Shown in pieces: positions 37,507-50,765 of a stretch of 64,000 nucleotides of DNA; position 1 is the stretch's first letter, and the number at the start of each line of letters is the position of its first letter. The position numbers and the translations under genes were made by a program. The DNA lies in the NCBI GenBank assembly GCA_000231825.2, contig JH720310.1, positions 805,583 to 869,582 of the forward strand, given 5' to 3'. Under the pieces are notes generated by a model that had not been told where the DNA came from, ran no database searches, and was given only the letters and a program-made list of their open reading frames with translations. The DNA is from Tetrahymena elliotti 4EA. Its lineage: Eukaryota > Ciliophora > Oligohymenophorea > Hymenostomatida > Tetrahymenidae.

Positions 37507-38222
37507 TTTTGATTGAAAATTAAAAAGCAAATTTACTATTTTTTTAATTCAGTTTGGTATTATTTATTTATTCAATTTAATGTTATCTTTTAATTGATAC
37601 ATTAAAAACTTGACTTTTTGATTCCCTTAATTTTTTAAATCAATTTCAAATTTCTATCATTTATGAACAAAAAGCATTAATTATAATTACTGTTCTTGTA
37701 TTTCGTGATAATTTTATGCATTTAATTTTTTAATTACCTTTAAAATAGTTCAACGAATTAAATTCTACTTATTTTTTTGTATAAATTAAATCATAAATAT
37801 AATTATTGAATTTTTTTAATAAAACTTAAGTTCTCATTATCATTTCTTTCAAAAGTAATTATTTTGATTAAATTTTTCTACAACTAATTATATATTATTC
37901 TTAAATTCTTGATATTATTTTTTACAAATAATTTCTTTCTAAAAAGCTTAATTTTTAAAATTGATAGAAAACCCAACCTATTTTTTGAAGAAAAAAAAAA
38001 TGAATAATTTCATAAAATTAAAATTATTAAATTTACAAGAACAGAGTTAAAGATAAAAATTATTTCATATTGTAGATTTTTTAAGTAATTAGTTTATATG
38101 ATTTTCCTTAATATTTTATTTTAAATTAGATATGATTATTTTCAATATAATTTATTTAAATGCTAAAGAAATTAAAAATTTTATTAAAATTAAATAGGGG
38201 TTTATTCAAAAACAGCAATAAT
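37507..38222. other. Intergenic, AT-rich
   Basis: 5' flank of channel copy A. No coding frame is supported. Confidence 0.5.
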
Positions 38223-38375
38223 TCATGCAGTTTGAACATGAGAGTTATCCTTTTACGAAATAGCCTATTTTAATTCAAATCTTACTTATTCTTCAAAAAA
38301 ATCTTCTAAAATATCTAGATAATCTTCTCTATCCATTTTATCAGTGATTCTTGTAAACTCAAGTGACCCTGAATA
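38223..38375 (-). mobile_element. Tc1/mariner-like transposase remnant
   Basis: The minus frame reads SGSLEFTRITDKMDREDYLD, ILEDFFEEQ and, 15 residues on, KDNSHVQTA before a TGA. This follows the Tc1/mariner pattern of G.L.F..I...M....Y..IL followed by the second catalytic Asp in a DN..H.TA context. Only this central part of the DDE domain is seen; no terminal inverted repeats or TA duplications were identified. It is clearly dead. Confidence 0.5.
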
Positions 38376-38525
38376 GGAAATTGATCTATGTAAAAATTTT
38401 TAGTGTGGATAATAGAGAGTGAATAATGATTTAGGAAATGTTTACTAATAGACCTTCTTTTTAGCAACTTCATGAATTAAATATAATAAAAAATTGATAA
38501 ATAAATAATAAATTCCAAATTCTGA

Positions 38526-38954
38526 AAAATTTTCTCATTTAGTGAATTCTTAGCTTACAAGGAGATTGAAGTATTAGAATGCCCCTTAAAACTTCCAGAT
38601 CTTTTTTAAAGAGAGAATCCACTATCATAAAAAAGCTGGTCTCTAAAGAAAAATTTGTTTAAAGTTGCCCATCACTTCATTTATGATTTAATAGAAAAAT
38701 ACTAAGATGGGATGAACAAAAGAATAAAATAATTAGTTGAAAAATAATAGATGATTGAAGGTTTATTTAATGATAAGTAATAATTAGATGTATTCTTTGA
38801 CATGGTTAAATTATTGATCTTATAAAATTTTGAATATTCACTCATAATTAATTTTTTCGTTTTTTATTAAATAAAAGTAGGCATAACCACTATAATTTTA
38901 ACTATGGAGAAAAACCAGGTGTTCTACACATAGAATCAATAAATATAAATGTGA
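38526..38954 (+). pseudogene. Orphan open frame, unrecognised
   Basis: A 142-codon frame without TGA runs from 38526 to TGA near 38952. Its first half is protein-like (EFLAYKEIEVLECPLKLPDL, KVAHHFIYDLIEKYQDGMNK) and the second half is more degenerate. There is no start codon near the beginning. It lies just upstream of the Piwi-like fragment on the same strand and could be a piece of the same broken gene. Confidence 0.35.
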
Positions 38955-39400
38955 GAAATCAATATTTGAAAATCGGGGACACCAAGTTCCCAACCAATTT
39001 GAATGCATTCAAAATGCAGACAAATCCTTTAATTTCACATATTCTCTCTTTTTGAATATAAATCAGTTACTATTAGGTAAAGAGTAAATCAGAGCCAGAG
39101 TCCTCCAAACCAAAAACCAGAGGAAGGGAAATAGCATATTGATTTATTGTATCCTTGGGCTGATGTTTATCCAAAGAAGGGAACAATGGTTAAGTTAGAA
39201 ACAAATATCTTTAGCTTGAATTTAAAACAAAAATTCAAACTTTGACAAGATCCAAGTTTTGTGCATAAACATTAGAGTACACTAAAAAAATTCAAATAAT
39301 TTTTTGAGAAACTAAAGATTGAGAATAAAGTGAAACACACACTTATATCATACAGTTTGTGTATGGCAGACATAATTAGTTGAAGTAGGATTATCATAAA
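38955..39400 (+). pseudogene. Piwi/Argonaute-like N-terminal fragment
   Basis: Plus-strand text reads NQYLKIGDTKFPTNL, then after a one-base frame change VNQSQSPPNQKPEEGKQ, YPWADVYPKKGTMVKLETNI, FSLNLKQKFKL, an in-frame TGA, and QDPSFVHKHQSTLKKFKQFF..YSLCMADII. The G..V.L.TN.F.L.....LY-type block and the following H......LK...... segment resemble the N domain of Piwi proteins (Twi family in Tetrahymena). PAZ and PIWI domains are absent. Decayed fragment; assignment is by motif memory only. Confidence 0.4.
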
Positions 39401-39602
39401 TATGTAAAACAGAATAAAGACTATAAAAATAATTTCAAAACTTCATTTTTTTTACTTCAAATATATTTCATGATAAAAAAATATAATCAATTACTATCTA
39501 TTTGATAATATCATAATCTATAAAATAAAAACTCATGATGCCATTTAATTGTATTAATTCGAAGTATATGGTGATAAAATTCAATTAAGTTTGTTTTTTT
39601 CA

Positions 39603-40150
39603 GTTAAATAGTCATGAATTAAAGATAATATTTTATGAATTCTAGATATCAAAATAACCTATAAACTAAATTTAAATTAAGAAAAGTATAAATCAACATT
39701 ATCATATATCACCTTTTTAATTAGAATGATAATTAAAACTCAAGAAAAGTCTTATTAGATCCTCATTAATCCTAATTTGCATCGAAAAAAATGATTGAAT
39801 TAATTAAATTAACTTTTTCGTAACTGAAACTAAAGTTATTTTTAAATCGAATTATCTTAAAATTTTTTTAAAATTATTTTATTTTATTTGTGATTTATTA
39901 GTTAAAGATAGTATTATATGAATTCAAGATATCAAAATAATTCTAATACTAAATTTAAATTAAGGGCAGTATAAAGTTATCATATATCAAAAGCCTTATT
40001 ATATCCTCATTAATCCTAATTTGCTTTGAAAAAAATGATTGATAATTATTTAAATTAACTTATTAGGAACCAAAAATAAAGTTATTTTAATATTGAATTA
40101 TCTTAAAAGTTTTTTAAAATTATTTTATTTTCTTTGTGGTTTATTAGCTT
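39603..40150. repeat. Two-copy ~290-bp direct repeat
   Basis: Copies begin near 39603 and 39901 and share, in order, AATATnnTATGAATTC-AGATATCAAAATAA, ACTAAATTTAAATTAAG, TCCTCATTAATCCTAATTTGC, GAAAAAAATGATTGA and TTTTTTAAAATTATTTTATTTT blocks. Non-coding. It lies just downstream of channel copy B. Confidence 0.8.
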
Positions 40151-40343
40151 ATTTGTTAGTTTTTATGTTATTATAATTTGCTGATTTGTATGGAGTTTTA
40201 TAAAAATATGTATTATATTTTGTTTTATTTAAATTTTTTAAGTGAATAAATAAAAATGAAAATATGGTTGGTAGATAGTTTAAATATCAAATTACTTGAA
40301 CAAAAATGTAAAAAACACATTTAAAAAATAATTTTATTAATAA

Positions 40344-43300
40344 TCATTTAAAAGTTTTAAAACTAAGATAATTTTGACTTTATTTTTTCAATAACTTTTA
40401 TCTTTTAACTTTTGTTTTATTAAGGAAATCTTTTTATATGTTAGATTAGTAACTGATCCATTATTAAACAATTTCTAAGATATTAAAGTTAGGCCAATAA
40501 TGCTTAAATATCTTAGCTCTATCAAATGTTTATAACATAAAATAGTTTGATTAATCTTAGGATTCATTTGAGTCTTAAAACTTTTTATCATTTTTTGAAA
40601 GAATCCCTACAGTATTTTGCTTAGAAAGCTAAGTTGTACTATACTAACTTTGAGGCTAAGATAGTTTTGTTTAGCTGTTAGAAGACAGCATTTATGGTTA
40701 CATTATACTATAATTTGATGATAGAGACTAATATTATTTTAGAGTTAAAGGCTCAAAATTAACTTATAGGTTACTTAATTTAGAAATCTGTCCTTCAATC
40801 ATTCTTGAAGAATTATTTTATATTATCTGCAAATAAGTATCTAACTGATTGAATTCTTTTGAATTTTAATTACTATTAATACTTAATATTCTTTCATTTA
40901 ACCCTTAATTATTCACTTTCTGTTAAACAAAATTCTTACTATTTAATTGATCATTTAATAGAAATTATTCATTTCCTTCATTATTTGATGGGATATTTCT
41001 TAAACTATTATTCTTTTATTTTAATATATTAGAATATCTTCTTTGAGATATTTAGGAAGGTCTTTACTAATATGAAATGTCTTCTAAAAATTAATTTTAT
41101 TTCTCATCTTAAAAATTGGAAATTAAAAAACTTTTTTTCACATTAAAATTAACTTCTTTTTTGATTTTTATACTTTTATCAGAATCATTTTTTTTTGTAT
41201 CTTCTTTGGAAGATAATGATGTAATTGAAGATTGGGATGAGGACTACTACAAAATGTTATTTATTGAACTTTATTTTTTATCAAATTATTCCAATTTTTA
41301 CATTTCTTGCAGTAACTGCTAATTTTGATTTACAGAGTAAAGAAAAGATTTTCTTTGAAATTTCTATTTCTAATTCATTTGGTCATTATTTGGTGAAAGA
41401 CTATTTTATTACATTAAGCTGTAATCTCTTCTACTTTTTCTTCTATTTAAATCTAAATTTTTGTCTTATTAATTCTCAGCTGATTTTTCCTATTTTCTTA
41501 CGATTTCAATTTAACTGCCAAGATTATCAATTTTTGAAGGAGGTAGTGTGCTATCTCTTCTATTTTATTATTTTTCTATATCAAATTAAACCTCTTACTT
41601 ATCTTATTTAGCGTTTTCATTTTCACTTTAATCTTTCTAGTATTCAGATCCGTTTTCCATTAAGTCCACAATCTCAGATAAAGAGTCAATATTGTGGATT
41701 TCTAAAATAGCCTGTTAAAGTTACCTTTTAAGTTAAAATAAATGAGGATCAGTAAGTAATTTAGGAATAATATATTTTTATTAAAAAATTTTAAAAATTA
41801 ATAAATTACATACATCTTTTTTTAAGCATAATTTTTCTTTTTTTCCCCTCTTTCAAATAGAGCTCTTTCTTAAGGAGCATAACTATTATGTCTAGAAATA
41901 ATAATTTGTCTGGTAAATGTTAAATGAGTGCGTGGACAATCGATAGAGAAATGTTTTCCAGATTTACAAGTTGAACAAAAAATAGAACAAAATTTAAAAT
42001 TTTTATTCAGAGTAAGAGCCTCTTTTGTCATTTAAAAATTTTCAAAATCATGATCATTCTCTTTTATTACTGATAAAAACTGTTCTCTATTAATTTTGTA
42101 TATTTTACAGAAATCAGCAGCTTTAGCTGTAAAAGTTCGAGGATTTCCAGTGATAAAAGAGATTTCTCCGAAATATTACTTCTTTTCTTTAATGTCTATT
42201 TGTATACAGTCTCTGTTTGAAAATTAATCAGGATCATAAATAATAGAAACACTTCCTTTTACAATATAATATAGAGAGCCATCATCTATATCACCTTAAG
42301 TGAATATTATTTCTGAAGGAGAATATAGTTATTCTTCCATGATCTTTGCAATTTTATCTTTCTCTTAAATCGATTTAAATAAAGGAATATTGCTTAAATA
42401 TTTTCCTTAAATTTCTAAAGTCAAATCATTTCTTAATTTTGCAGAAAGTTTTTCAATAATTAACTTTTACTGTTTCCTCTATATTTCATTTGATTCCTAT
42501 TAATTAATAGTAATTTGAAGAGTTAAGATGAAACAAATTAAAATTGAGGGAGAATTGATTAAATGTAAAAAAGAAAGATTAGCAATAAATAAATTTGATT
42601 GATCAAAATTTTAAACCATGATATAATTCTTTTCAAGTTTTCATGTCTTAAAAAAATTAATTCTAGGCAAGAAAAAACGTATGCCTTGTTATTTAATTGA
42701 TTGTTTTAAATTTAATTATAACAATAACAACAAGGATAGTAATAATTAAAAAGAATAGATGAAATTAAATAGATTTCCTTACTTTGTATAAATATTCAAT
42801 ATAATCCGATATTTTTATCTTTAAGTTTCTTGAAACTTCTTCTTCTCTCATTAATCCATGAATTACTTACAAATTTTCTTTATACTTTTTATCCTTTTTT
42901 TCTATACTCTCTATTATACTACCTATTGTGTTCAAACTAAATGCATATACAATACAAGTAACGAAAATTGTTATTGTTATAAACACAACTTCATATTTAT
43001 TTTAAGGAATAATGTCACCATATCCAACTGTAGCCATAGTAACAGCCAAATAATAGAAAGAGTATATATATCTTTCCTAAATAGAGGCATTGAGAAGATT
43101 TTTACTTGCCAACCAATTAGTTTCTACCCCATTCTTAGCTTCAAGCATAGCGAGTCCATGCCAAAACAAGCAAAAGAAATGACAAATTCCAATCACAAAA
43201 ACTAAAAGTTAGAATAGGTCGAACATATTTTTGTGGTCTTTTTCATAACTTACATAAAAAGTAATTTTTTTTAACACATTTTGGATTTTAATCCACTTAA

Positions 43301-44358
43301 AAGCTAATAATACATTTATAAATGCCCGAATAAAAATAGAAACTTCTACTTTAGAAAAATAAAAAAAGAGAGGAATATTGCCTACTAAATTTTTAAGAAG
43401 TCTGTCTTTTAAATATGCCTTAAAAATAACATTTCTATCCTTAATAATATTACCTTTTTTAAGAACTCCTGTGTTTAACTCTACAAATATGTCGACAATA
43501 AATATGAAAAATATTATTTAAAAGAAAAGGTAGTATTCAGATATATCCATATCAAAAAACAGCTCTAGATTTAGAAGAAAAGTAGAATATATAATTAGTA
43601 TAGATTATAGAGTATCCCATGTATATATTATATTGCTAGAAGGTGTAAATACATTGCTGTTTAGCTTCTATATCAACTCTATCAATAAATACTGAGAGCT
43701 CTTAAATAAGTTAAACGTTTTATTGCCACTTTTCTTTGATTTGCCATTCTTTTGATAATTACTTGATACATCGCTTATTAGATAATGCTGCTATTGAGTT
43801 AATTTATTGAAGATTCTAGAATTCATAGAAAGGATTCTAAAAAAGTGCTGAATGTTAACGAGAAGCTTTAAAACTTTCATGAGTCGAACTGGTTATGCTT
43901 GCTTAATAATTAAATCATCTATGTTTGTAGTTGCATTTAAATTACACATTTAATAGCTTTGTTTTAATTATGGTTTTGAAAGACGATTTTAGGTTTTTAT
44001 AATATGGGTTTAACTCTTATCTCTCTATATCTTTACGGTTGAATTCTGCTAAGAATTTTGTTATTTTTAAGCATCGTTTAAAGATTATAAAATAGTTAGG
44101 TCTTATTTGTTTTCTTGAATCGATGCTTCATTTCTTGCTGATAATTCTTTTCTACTTATCTGAAAATCACTAAATGATTCTACAATATCAGTGTCTCTTT
44201 ACTTAAATGGAAACATCTAAAATTTTTTCTAATTCTTTAATAAAAAATATTTAAAAGGTTTTATACAAAGCTGAAATAAAAATAACCTCTTCATTTAATT
44301 AAAATTAGTCTCTATAACTATAGTTATTCTAGTATTACTATTTTGATCGCTAAGACAT
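40344..44358 (-). CDS. EAG/CNG-type K+ channel with CNBD and zinc knuckle, copy B
   Basis: ATG at 44358-44356 (MSQRSKQQYQNNYSYRDQ), stop TGA 40346-40344. The exon layout matches copy A: short exon 1, an S1-S6 and C-linker exon, a CNBD exon, then a tail exon. Visible parts: S1 (SILIIYSTFLLNLELFF), S2 with NTGVLKKGNIIKDR, S3 (GNIPLFFYF), S4 (KWIKIQNVLKK), S5, pore VTMATVGYGDIIP (Ile in place of Thr after GDI), S6 TIFVTCIVYAFSLNTIG, CNBD, and zinc knuckle CSTCKSGKHFSIDC. The tail is Ser/Asn/Gln-rich and ends with MLQTFDRAKIFKHY. The frame appears intact from end to end. Confidence 0.9.
41936..41977 (-). other. CX2CX4HX4C zinc knuckle, copy B
   Basis: CSTCKSGKHFSIDC directly after the CNBD; spacing identical to copy A. 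Confidence 0.85.
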
Positions 44359-45765
44359 ATTAACTATTAGTTATTTTCTCAACTTTCTTTCTAAAAATTG
44401 TTTGTGTATTCTAATAAATATGTGAATAGCTTAAATTAAAAGTCTTTTTATTAACTTAAAAAGTAGAAATTTTGATAAATTACAAAATTTAATCATAAAA
44501 AGTATTAATAAAATACACATTTTCTTTTATGAAAATTGATTTATTTACTTTTTTTCATGTTGAAGCCAATCTTTTCAGATTAACTTTTTAATACATTTGT
44601 TTTCAAATAGAATTACATTGAAGTCAATTAAGTTATAATTTGCACAAACCTTAATTTGAGGGTAAAACTCCTTTTCTCTCAATAAAAATTAAAGGATATT
44701 TATTTTTTTGAAAAAATTAAATATAAATAAATATTTATTGATTTTATTTTAATCTAATCTAAATAGATTTATCATATAAATTTTAAGCCATAACTTCAAA
44801 ATACTTAAAACATTCGATTAAGCCTTTTGTTTCTCCTTATTTGGCTATAATTTGATTTAAAAAAACTAGTTGATAAAATATAAAAAATGGCTCCTTTTTC
44901 TTTTGAAAAAATACCATACAATTCCTGTATAAAAAATTATATTCAAAATTTACTTAGCTTTGGACATTAAAAAATAATTATTTTTAAAGCAAATAATAAA
45001 TTTGCTGTAAAGGTTTATTTAGATTCCATTCTATCTTGTTATATTAACATATTATTGGAATGATTTTATTCAAAAATTTAAGGGCTAAAGAAAAAGTATT
45101 TAATTTATTAAATTGCTAATAATTTTTGAAGAATTTGATTTTTTAATTGAATAATAAGATAGAAAATCAATCTATTTGAAAGGGCATTAACATTAAAAAA
45201 TTTTTTATTTTGATATTAACTTTAATTTACTATCAACATTTAGTTATTTTTATGATAAAATAGAAATTCTTTGCATACTTTCTATTGCGCTTCAAAATAT
45301 GATAAAATTAGATTAAAAATTGCTCAAGATTAAATTATTTAAATATTTTATCAAATTAAATAATTCAATTAAAAATATTTTTAGCTACAAATATTAAAAG
45401 CAAAATAAAAAATAATTTTTTATTCCCATAAATTATTTAGCTTTGATTATCTAGGAATTTGCATAAATTTGCAATCTGAAAATCAAAGAAAAACATTAAA
45501 TATCTAATTCAATAGACATTACAAAATAAAAAAAAGCTTAACAACAAATTATTTTTCTATGAAAATAGTTTATTTAATTCAACAACGGATATCACAAAAT
45601 AAATGAAATTAGCAAGCAAAATATATAAAGAGATGAACCCTAATGTTCTGCTAAATGTATAATGGATAATAAAATAAGATTCATAATCATTTTCACTTTT
45701 ATTTTAATTCATCTCTTTGAGCTGTACTGTTAGATATGTTGATTGTAATGAGGACTGGGTTTTTT
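44359..45765. other. Intergenic, 1.4 kb
   Basis: 5' flank of channel copy B and the spacer to the left edge of the hypothetical minus-strand unit. AT-rich; no supported gene. Confidence 0.5.
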
Positions 45766-46560
45766 TCATCTATATTGAGTCTTATCACATGTGAGGCTCT
45801 AGTATGTGCTTTTGCTTCCCTTTCCCCAATGTTTCTCATAGAATTTTTCCTAACTATAAAAATATGGATCAAGAATCTAATTTTTATATTTTCTTATATA
45901 TTGTATCCTCATTTATGATGCAGATAAATAACTTTCATCAGAGTAACATATGCTTCGTTAGTATTCTTTGCTCATTGAAAGTATATTGTTCCCAAACTCA
46001 ATCCTTTTTTATTTATTCGTTTATGAGATTAAAAATCCAGTTGTCATTATTCTCGCATTTAATCATTTATTTACTGAAATGGTTCTAATAGTTCTCATGC
46101 TCACTTCTTCTGAGTTTAAATTATTATTATCATTATAAATCTCTGTAGATGTAAGCAACCTATTTTCCTCTACATACTAGAATGTTACCATCTTTTATTA
46201 TTTGTTGATTCAATTAATTAATAGAGAGAACTGAGCCTTAGTTGTTAAGAGAGATAATTTTCTGGAATTTTGTTAACTCAATGTTGGGAAATTGATATTA
46301 TTCTCCATTGTATATCTTGAGTGAAACCAGAATTTGTATATGGGTAGATATGAAGATTTGGCTTTGTAACTGGTTTTGTTGCTCTTGAATTCTGGAGTTA
46401 GAGTGAGTTTATCCCTTTATTTTTGAACTCCTAGAAAGAGTCTTGCATTTGTTATTGAAGAGAGTCTATGTTTAGCTATCATTATGAATGGTTGGTTCTA
46501 GGATTTTGTCTTTGTTAGGCCTTTTTCAGTATTTTGTTTTACTTTTTCTTTCTTCAAATT
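45766..46560 (-). pseudogene. Unrecognised minus-strand coding text, frame broken or splicing unresolved
   Basis: Two protein-like, comparatively G+C-rich stretches lie on the minus strand. One (about 46500-46130) contains GEQYQFPNIELTKFQK, SINQLNQQIIKDGN and LVCRGKQVAYIYRDL before TGA. The other (46048-45766) contains IEFGNNILSMSKEYQ, SICYSDESYLSASQMR and PYFYSQEKFYEKHWGKG before TGA. They are in different frames and could be exons of one gene or a decayed gene. The unit sits between channel copies B and C and is unrelated to them. Not recognised. Confidence 0.4.
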
Positions 46561-46716
46561 TTTGAAGTGAGTGATTTTTTTATTTCTTTGCAAGTAAAAT
46601 TATCTGCATGAAAAATTACTTATCTGTCTCAAATTAAAAAAATATTATTTCCAATAATTTAATTTGAATTTTGAATGTTATTGAACAAGTATGTATTTAA
46701 AAATTAATTATTATAT

Positions 46717-49700
46717 TCAAATAAATATTTATTTTTATTTTCTTTGAGTAAAACTTTGCCTACGTTTAAGTTAGTATCTTTTCTTTTTCATAGGTGAGTT
46801 AACTGAGCTGATAAAATTTTTAGAATTTTTAGTTTAAAATTAAACCCACTTTTTAACAACTTCAGGATAATTGTAGGTAGTAAAGTAATGCTTAAATATC
46901 TTAGCCTTATCAAAAATTGATAACATTAAGTAGTTTATTTAATCTGGAGATTCATTTGTTTCTTAAAATTTTTTATTTTCATTTTTAAAGCCATTTCCTA
47001 TTGTATTTAATTTTAAATATTCAAGTGAATCAGCATTTAATCCATTACTATTTGGACTTTTATTGAAACTTACTTATTTTATAAAATCTGTTTATTGTTA
47101 ATTTTATTTAAATCCTAAATTTCCATTGATTATTAAAATACTACTTCTTTTATTAGTTATATCATCTTCTTTTAATTATGGGTTATTATATCCTATTAAA
47201 TTTACAATATTTTCAAACTAAATATGTTTTTTAGAGCTATTTGTCTTAGCCTTATTATCAAAAACTGAACTACTTTAAGTTATTGAGTCATTTAGAATTA
47301 TTTCTTTACTATTCTTTTATTATTTTTCACTCCTTAATAATTTATCATTCAATTCTATAACTTAAATGCTATTTCTTTTCAGATGACTATTTTAGCGGCT
47401 CATTTAATTTTTATGATTCTAATCTCTTACACTGTTAACTATTATTGCTTATTCATTATTTCCATTTGTGAAATTAGCAAGATTTTGATTTTACTCATCT
47501 TGAAACTATAAACTTTTTTGAGGATGCAAATATTTTTTATTTTTTTTATCTCTGTTTTCTGAGCTAGATTTTGAAGACAATGATGATGATGACTATGATG
47601 AAGATAAAGATGAAGACATTGAGGGCGTCAGTTATGAACGTGATTTTAAATTAAAAGAGTTTTATTATTTTAAAGAACCTGTACAAGAATTGCTTCCTTA
47701 ATCATCCTACTCTTAAACTGATTATAAATTCAAGCTAGCTTTGTATAGGAAAGATTTTCTTGGCTGCTGTCTTTATTACAAGATTATTTAATCTATACTT
47801 TTTTTTCTATTAATTATCATTTGTTTCTAGGTTGCTAAAGAATATTTTCTGCTAAATTTTGCAACCTAACTTTATGGTTGTTATTGTTGTAGTAGTAGTA
47901 GTAGTTATTCTTGATTTTCTCCTAATGCATTTAATACTATTTGCAAAGTGTCAGATCTTTTACGAGGATATTCATCTAAATTATTAAGCAAATTTTGATT
48001 AATTGTATTACCTCTTTACAGGAAATGTTTATCATCATCAATATCAAATTCTTACTAATAATTAATCTCTCCATCTTCAAGATTAAAATTTATACTTTCA
48101 TTTTCTATAAAATCTAGAATTTCAAATAAAGACTCAGTATTATTTATCAACTTGATTGCTTTTTCTAGTTACCTGTAAATTTTTTAAATAATTTTTAAGC
48201 TTAAAAATTTCTTTAGAATTGTTTTTTTGTTAATCATCAATCAATCAATGAAATGAATAAATATTAAAATTACCTTCTTCTTTTAATGTAATTAAGCTTA
48301 ACTTTTCTCCTTTCTGATTTATTTCTATCTTAAGTAGATTTACTATTATATCTAGAGATAATAATTTGGTTAGTATAGGTCAAGTGAGTTTTAGGACAAT
48401 CAATTGAAAGATGCTTTTCAGATTTACAAGTTGAACAAACTATTGAACAAAATTTATAGTTTTTGTTGAGAGTCAAATTTTCTTTTATCATTTAAAAATT
48501 TTCAAAGTCATGATCATTCTCTTTAATAACTGACATAAATTTGTCTTTATTGATCTTGTATATTCTACAAAATTCTGCTGCCTTTGCTGTAAATGTCCTC
48601 TGATTTCCGGTTATGAATGAGATTTCTCCAAAATATTCTCTCTTTTATTTCAGCTAAATTTAAGTTGTTTCTCTGTTTGAAATCTAATCAGATTCAAAAA
48701 TAATTGATACACTCCCTTTTACAATATAGAAAAGTGAGCAATCATCTATATCACCCTATGTAAATATAGTTTCAGAAGGTGAATATAATTACTCTTCCAT
48801 TATTTTTGCAATTTTATCTTTTTCTTAAATAGATTTAAACAACGGAATATTATTTAAATATTTCCCTTAAATTTCTAAAGTAAGATCATTTCTTAACTTC
48901 GTAGAAAGCTTTTCTATTATTATCTTTTCTTGTTTCTTTTATATCTCATTTGATTCCTAAATTTTAACAATATATATTCATTCGATGTCTCATAACCAAA
49001 AAAATTAATTTGTAAAATATTAAAAATGGCTCATAGTAATTAATATTCTAAAAAATAAACATTTTTAAAATAAGTAATGATAAAATAGGCCTTAGAATAT
49101 CTTGAGGAATCGTAAATAAAATGTTAAAAAATAAAATTGATGAATAATATTAAAGTATTTTTTGAAGAATTTGATTAATGCAAATATGTAAATTGATTGA
49201 TTGATACCTTGTAAAGATACTCAATGTAATTAGAAACTTAGATTTTAAGCTCTCTGGAGACTTCTTCTTCTCTCATTAATCCATGAATAATTTATAAATT
49301 TTCTTTATATTTTTTCTCTTTTTTTTTAATATTTTTTATGATTCCTCCTATGGTATTTAAGCTGAAGGCATAAACAACACAAGTGACAAATATGGTAATT
49401 GTTGTGAACAAAACTTCGTACTAATTTTAAGGAGTAATGTCACCATATCCTACTGTTGCCATAGTAACAGCTAAGAAATAGAAAGAATAAATATACCTCT
49501 CTTAAATAGAAGAATTAAGGAGACCTTTACTAGCCAACCAATTATTTTCTATGCCATTTTTATGCTCAAACATGACTAATCCATGCCAGAATAAACAAAA
49601 AACATGGCAAATACCAATAACTAACATGAGAAGCTTAAAGAGATCAAAAATATTTTTATAATTCTTCTCGTAGCTCACATAAAAAGTTATTTGTGAAAAG

Positions 49701-50765
49701 ACTTTATATATTTTAACCCACTTAAAAGTGAACAGTAAATTATTAATTGCTCTAATAGAGGTTTAAACTTCTACTTATGAGATATAAAAGAAGAGAGGTA
49801 TATTACCAAGTAAATCTAAAAAAAATGTATTCTTCATGTATGATTTAAATATAAAGTTTCTATCATAGATGATGTTTCCTTTTTACAGTATTCCTGTGTT
49901 GAGCTCAATAAAAATATCAATAACAGAGACATTAAATAATATTTAAAAGAGCTATCGATAACTAGATATATCCATTTCAAAAAATAGCTCTAAATTAAGA
50001 AATAAAGTTGATAAAATGATTAAACAAGATTGGAGAGTATCCCATGCTTTGATTAATAAATTTGAAGGCATAAAAACCTATTTATTGAGTACTTGTATTA
50101 ATCTAAGTATGATGTATATGAAATCATTCAATAAATTATATGTTTTACCATCATTTTTTTATTTTAGACTCTTAGAATAATTGCTAGTAATGTCTCCAAT
50201 AAGGTAGTGCTAATTCTCAGTAAGTCTGCTAAATATCCTTGCATTCCTAGATAGAATCCTAAAGAAATGCTAAATATCAACTAAAAGCTTTAGGGATTTC
50301 ATTAATCTGATTGGCACTACTTTTTGTAATTTAAATTACTTAATATTAGAGTATGTATTCTGCATTTCATAATTATTATTTTAAGCAAGCTAATTATGCC
50401 TAGAAGGTGTGTTGTTTGACATAGTTTATGCATACCTCTTTACACTCTCTTCTGTTTCTAAAGGTTATCTTTAATTAAATTCACTGAGTGCTTGTAATAT
50501 AGTTTTGTTTTCATTATTCTCTTAAACATTCAACTCGTTTTTAGAAGCATATTCTCTTTTAGTAGTTTCTAAAAAACACCCTGATTCTACTATTGAATCG
50601 CATTTTCTAAATGGAAGTATTTCAAATTGTTTATGATTCTAATTCAATAAATTAAAATTAAAAAAGTATTTGAATAAGTTCTAATTAAAATACCTCTTCA
50701 TTTTACTGTTTATTTTTACGATAATTTTCATTATTTTTATATGAGTCCAAACTATTTTTAGACAT
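46717..50765 (-). CDS. EAG/CNG-type K+ channel with CNBD and zinc knuckle, copy C
   Basis: ATG at 50765-50763 (MSKNSLDSYKNNENYRKN), stop TGA 46719-46717. Same exon plan and domain order as copy A: S1-S6 with VTMATVGYGDITP, C-linker, CNBD, and zinc knuckle CSTCKSEKHLSIDC. The tail has a polyleucine-then-polyglutamine stretch, a long serine run (SMSSSLSSS-type) and ends FDKAKIFKHYFTTYNYPEVV, then KKWV and a basic extension of ~40 residues. The whole reading frame is open. Tail low-complexity tracts differ from the other copies, so they evolve fast by repeat slippage. Confidence 0.9.
48396..48437 (-). other. CX2CX4HX4C zinc knuckle, copy C
   Basis: CSTCKSEKHLSIDC directly after the CNBD. Gly of the usual KSG is Glu here; all four ligands are kept. 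Confidence 0.85.

Noticed and set aside
41116..41611. Hydrophobic plus ORFs up to 128 aa
   Set aside because: They are antisense to the open Ser/Gln-rich tail of channel copy B.
42858..43205. 115-aa plus ORF with many cysteines
   Set aside because: It is antisense to the S5-pore-S6 exon of channel copy B.
45736..46088. Hydrophobic plus ORFs starting MLIVMRTGFF and MCFCFPFPNV
   Set aside because: The minus strand of the same stretch reads as a better protein (charged, balanced composition), so the plus frames are likely shadows.
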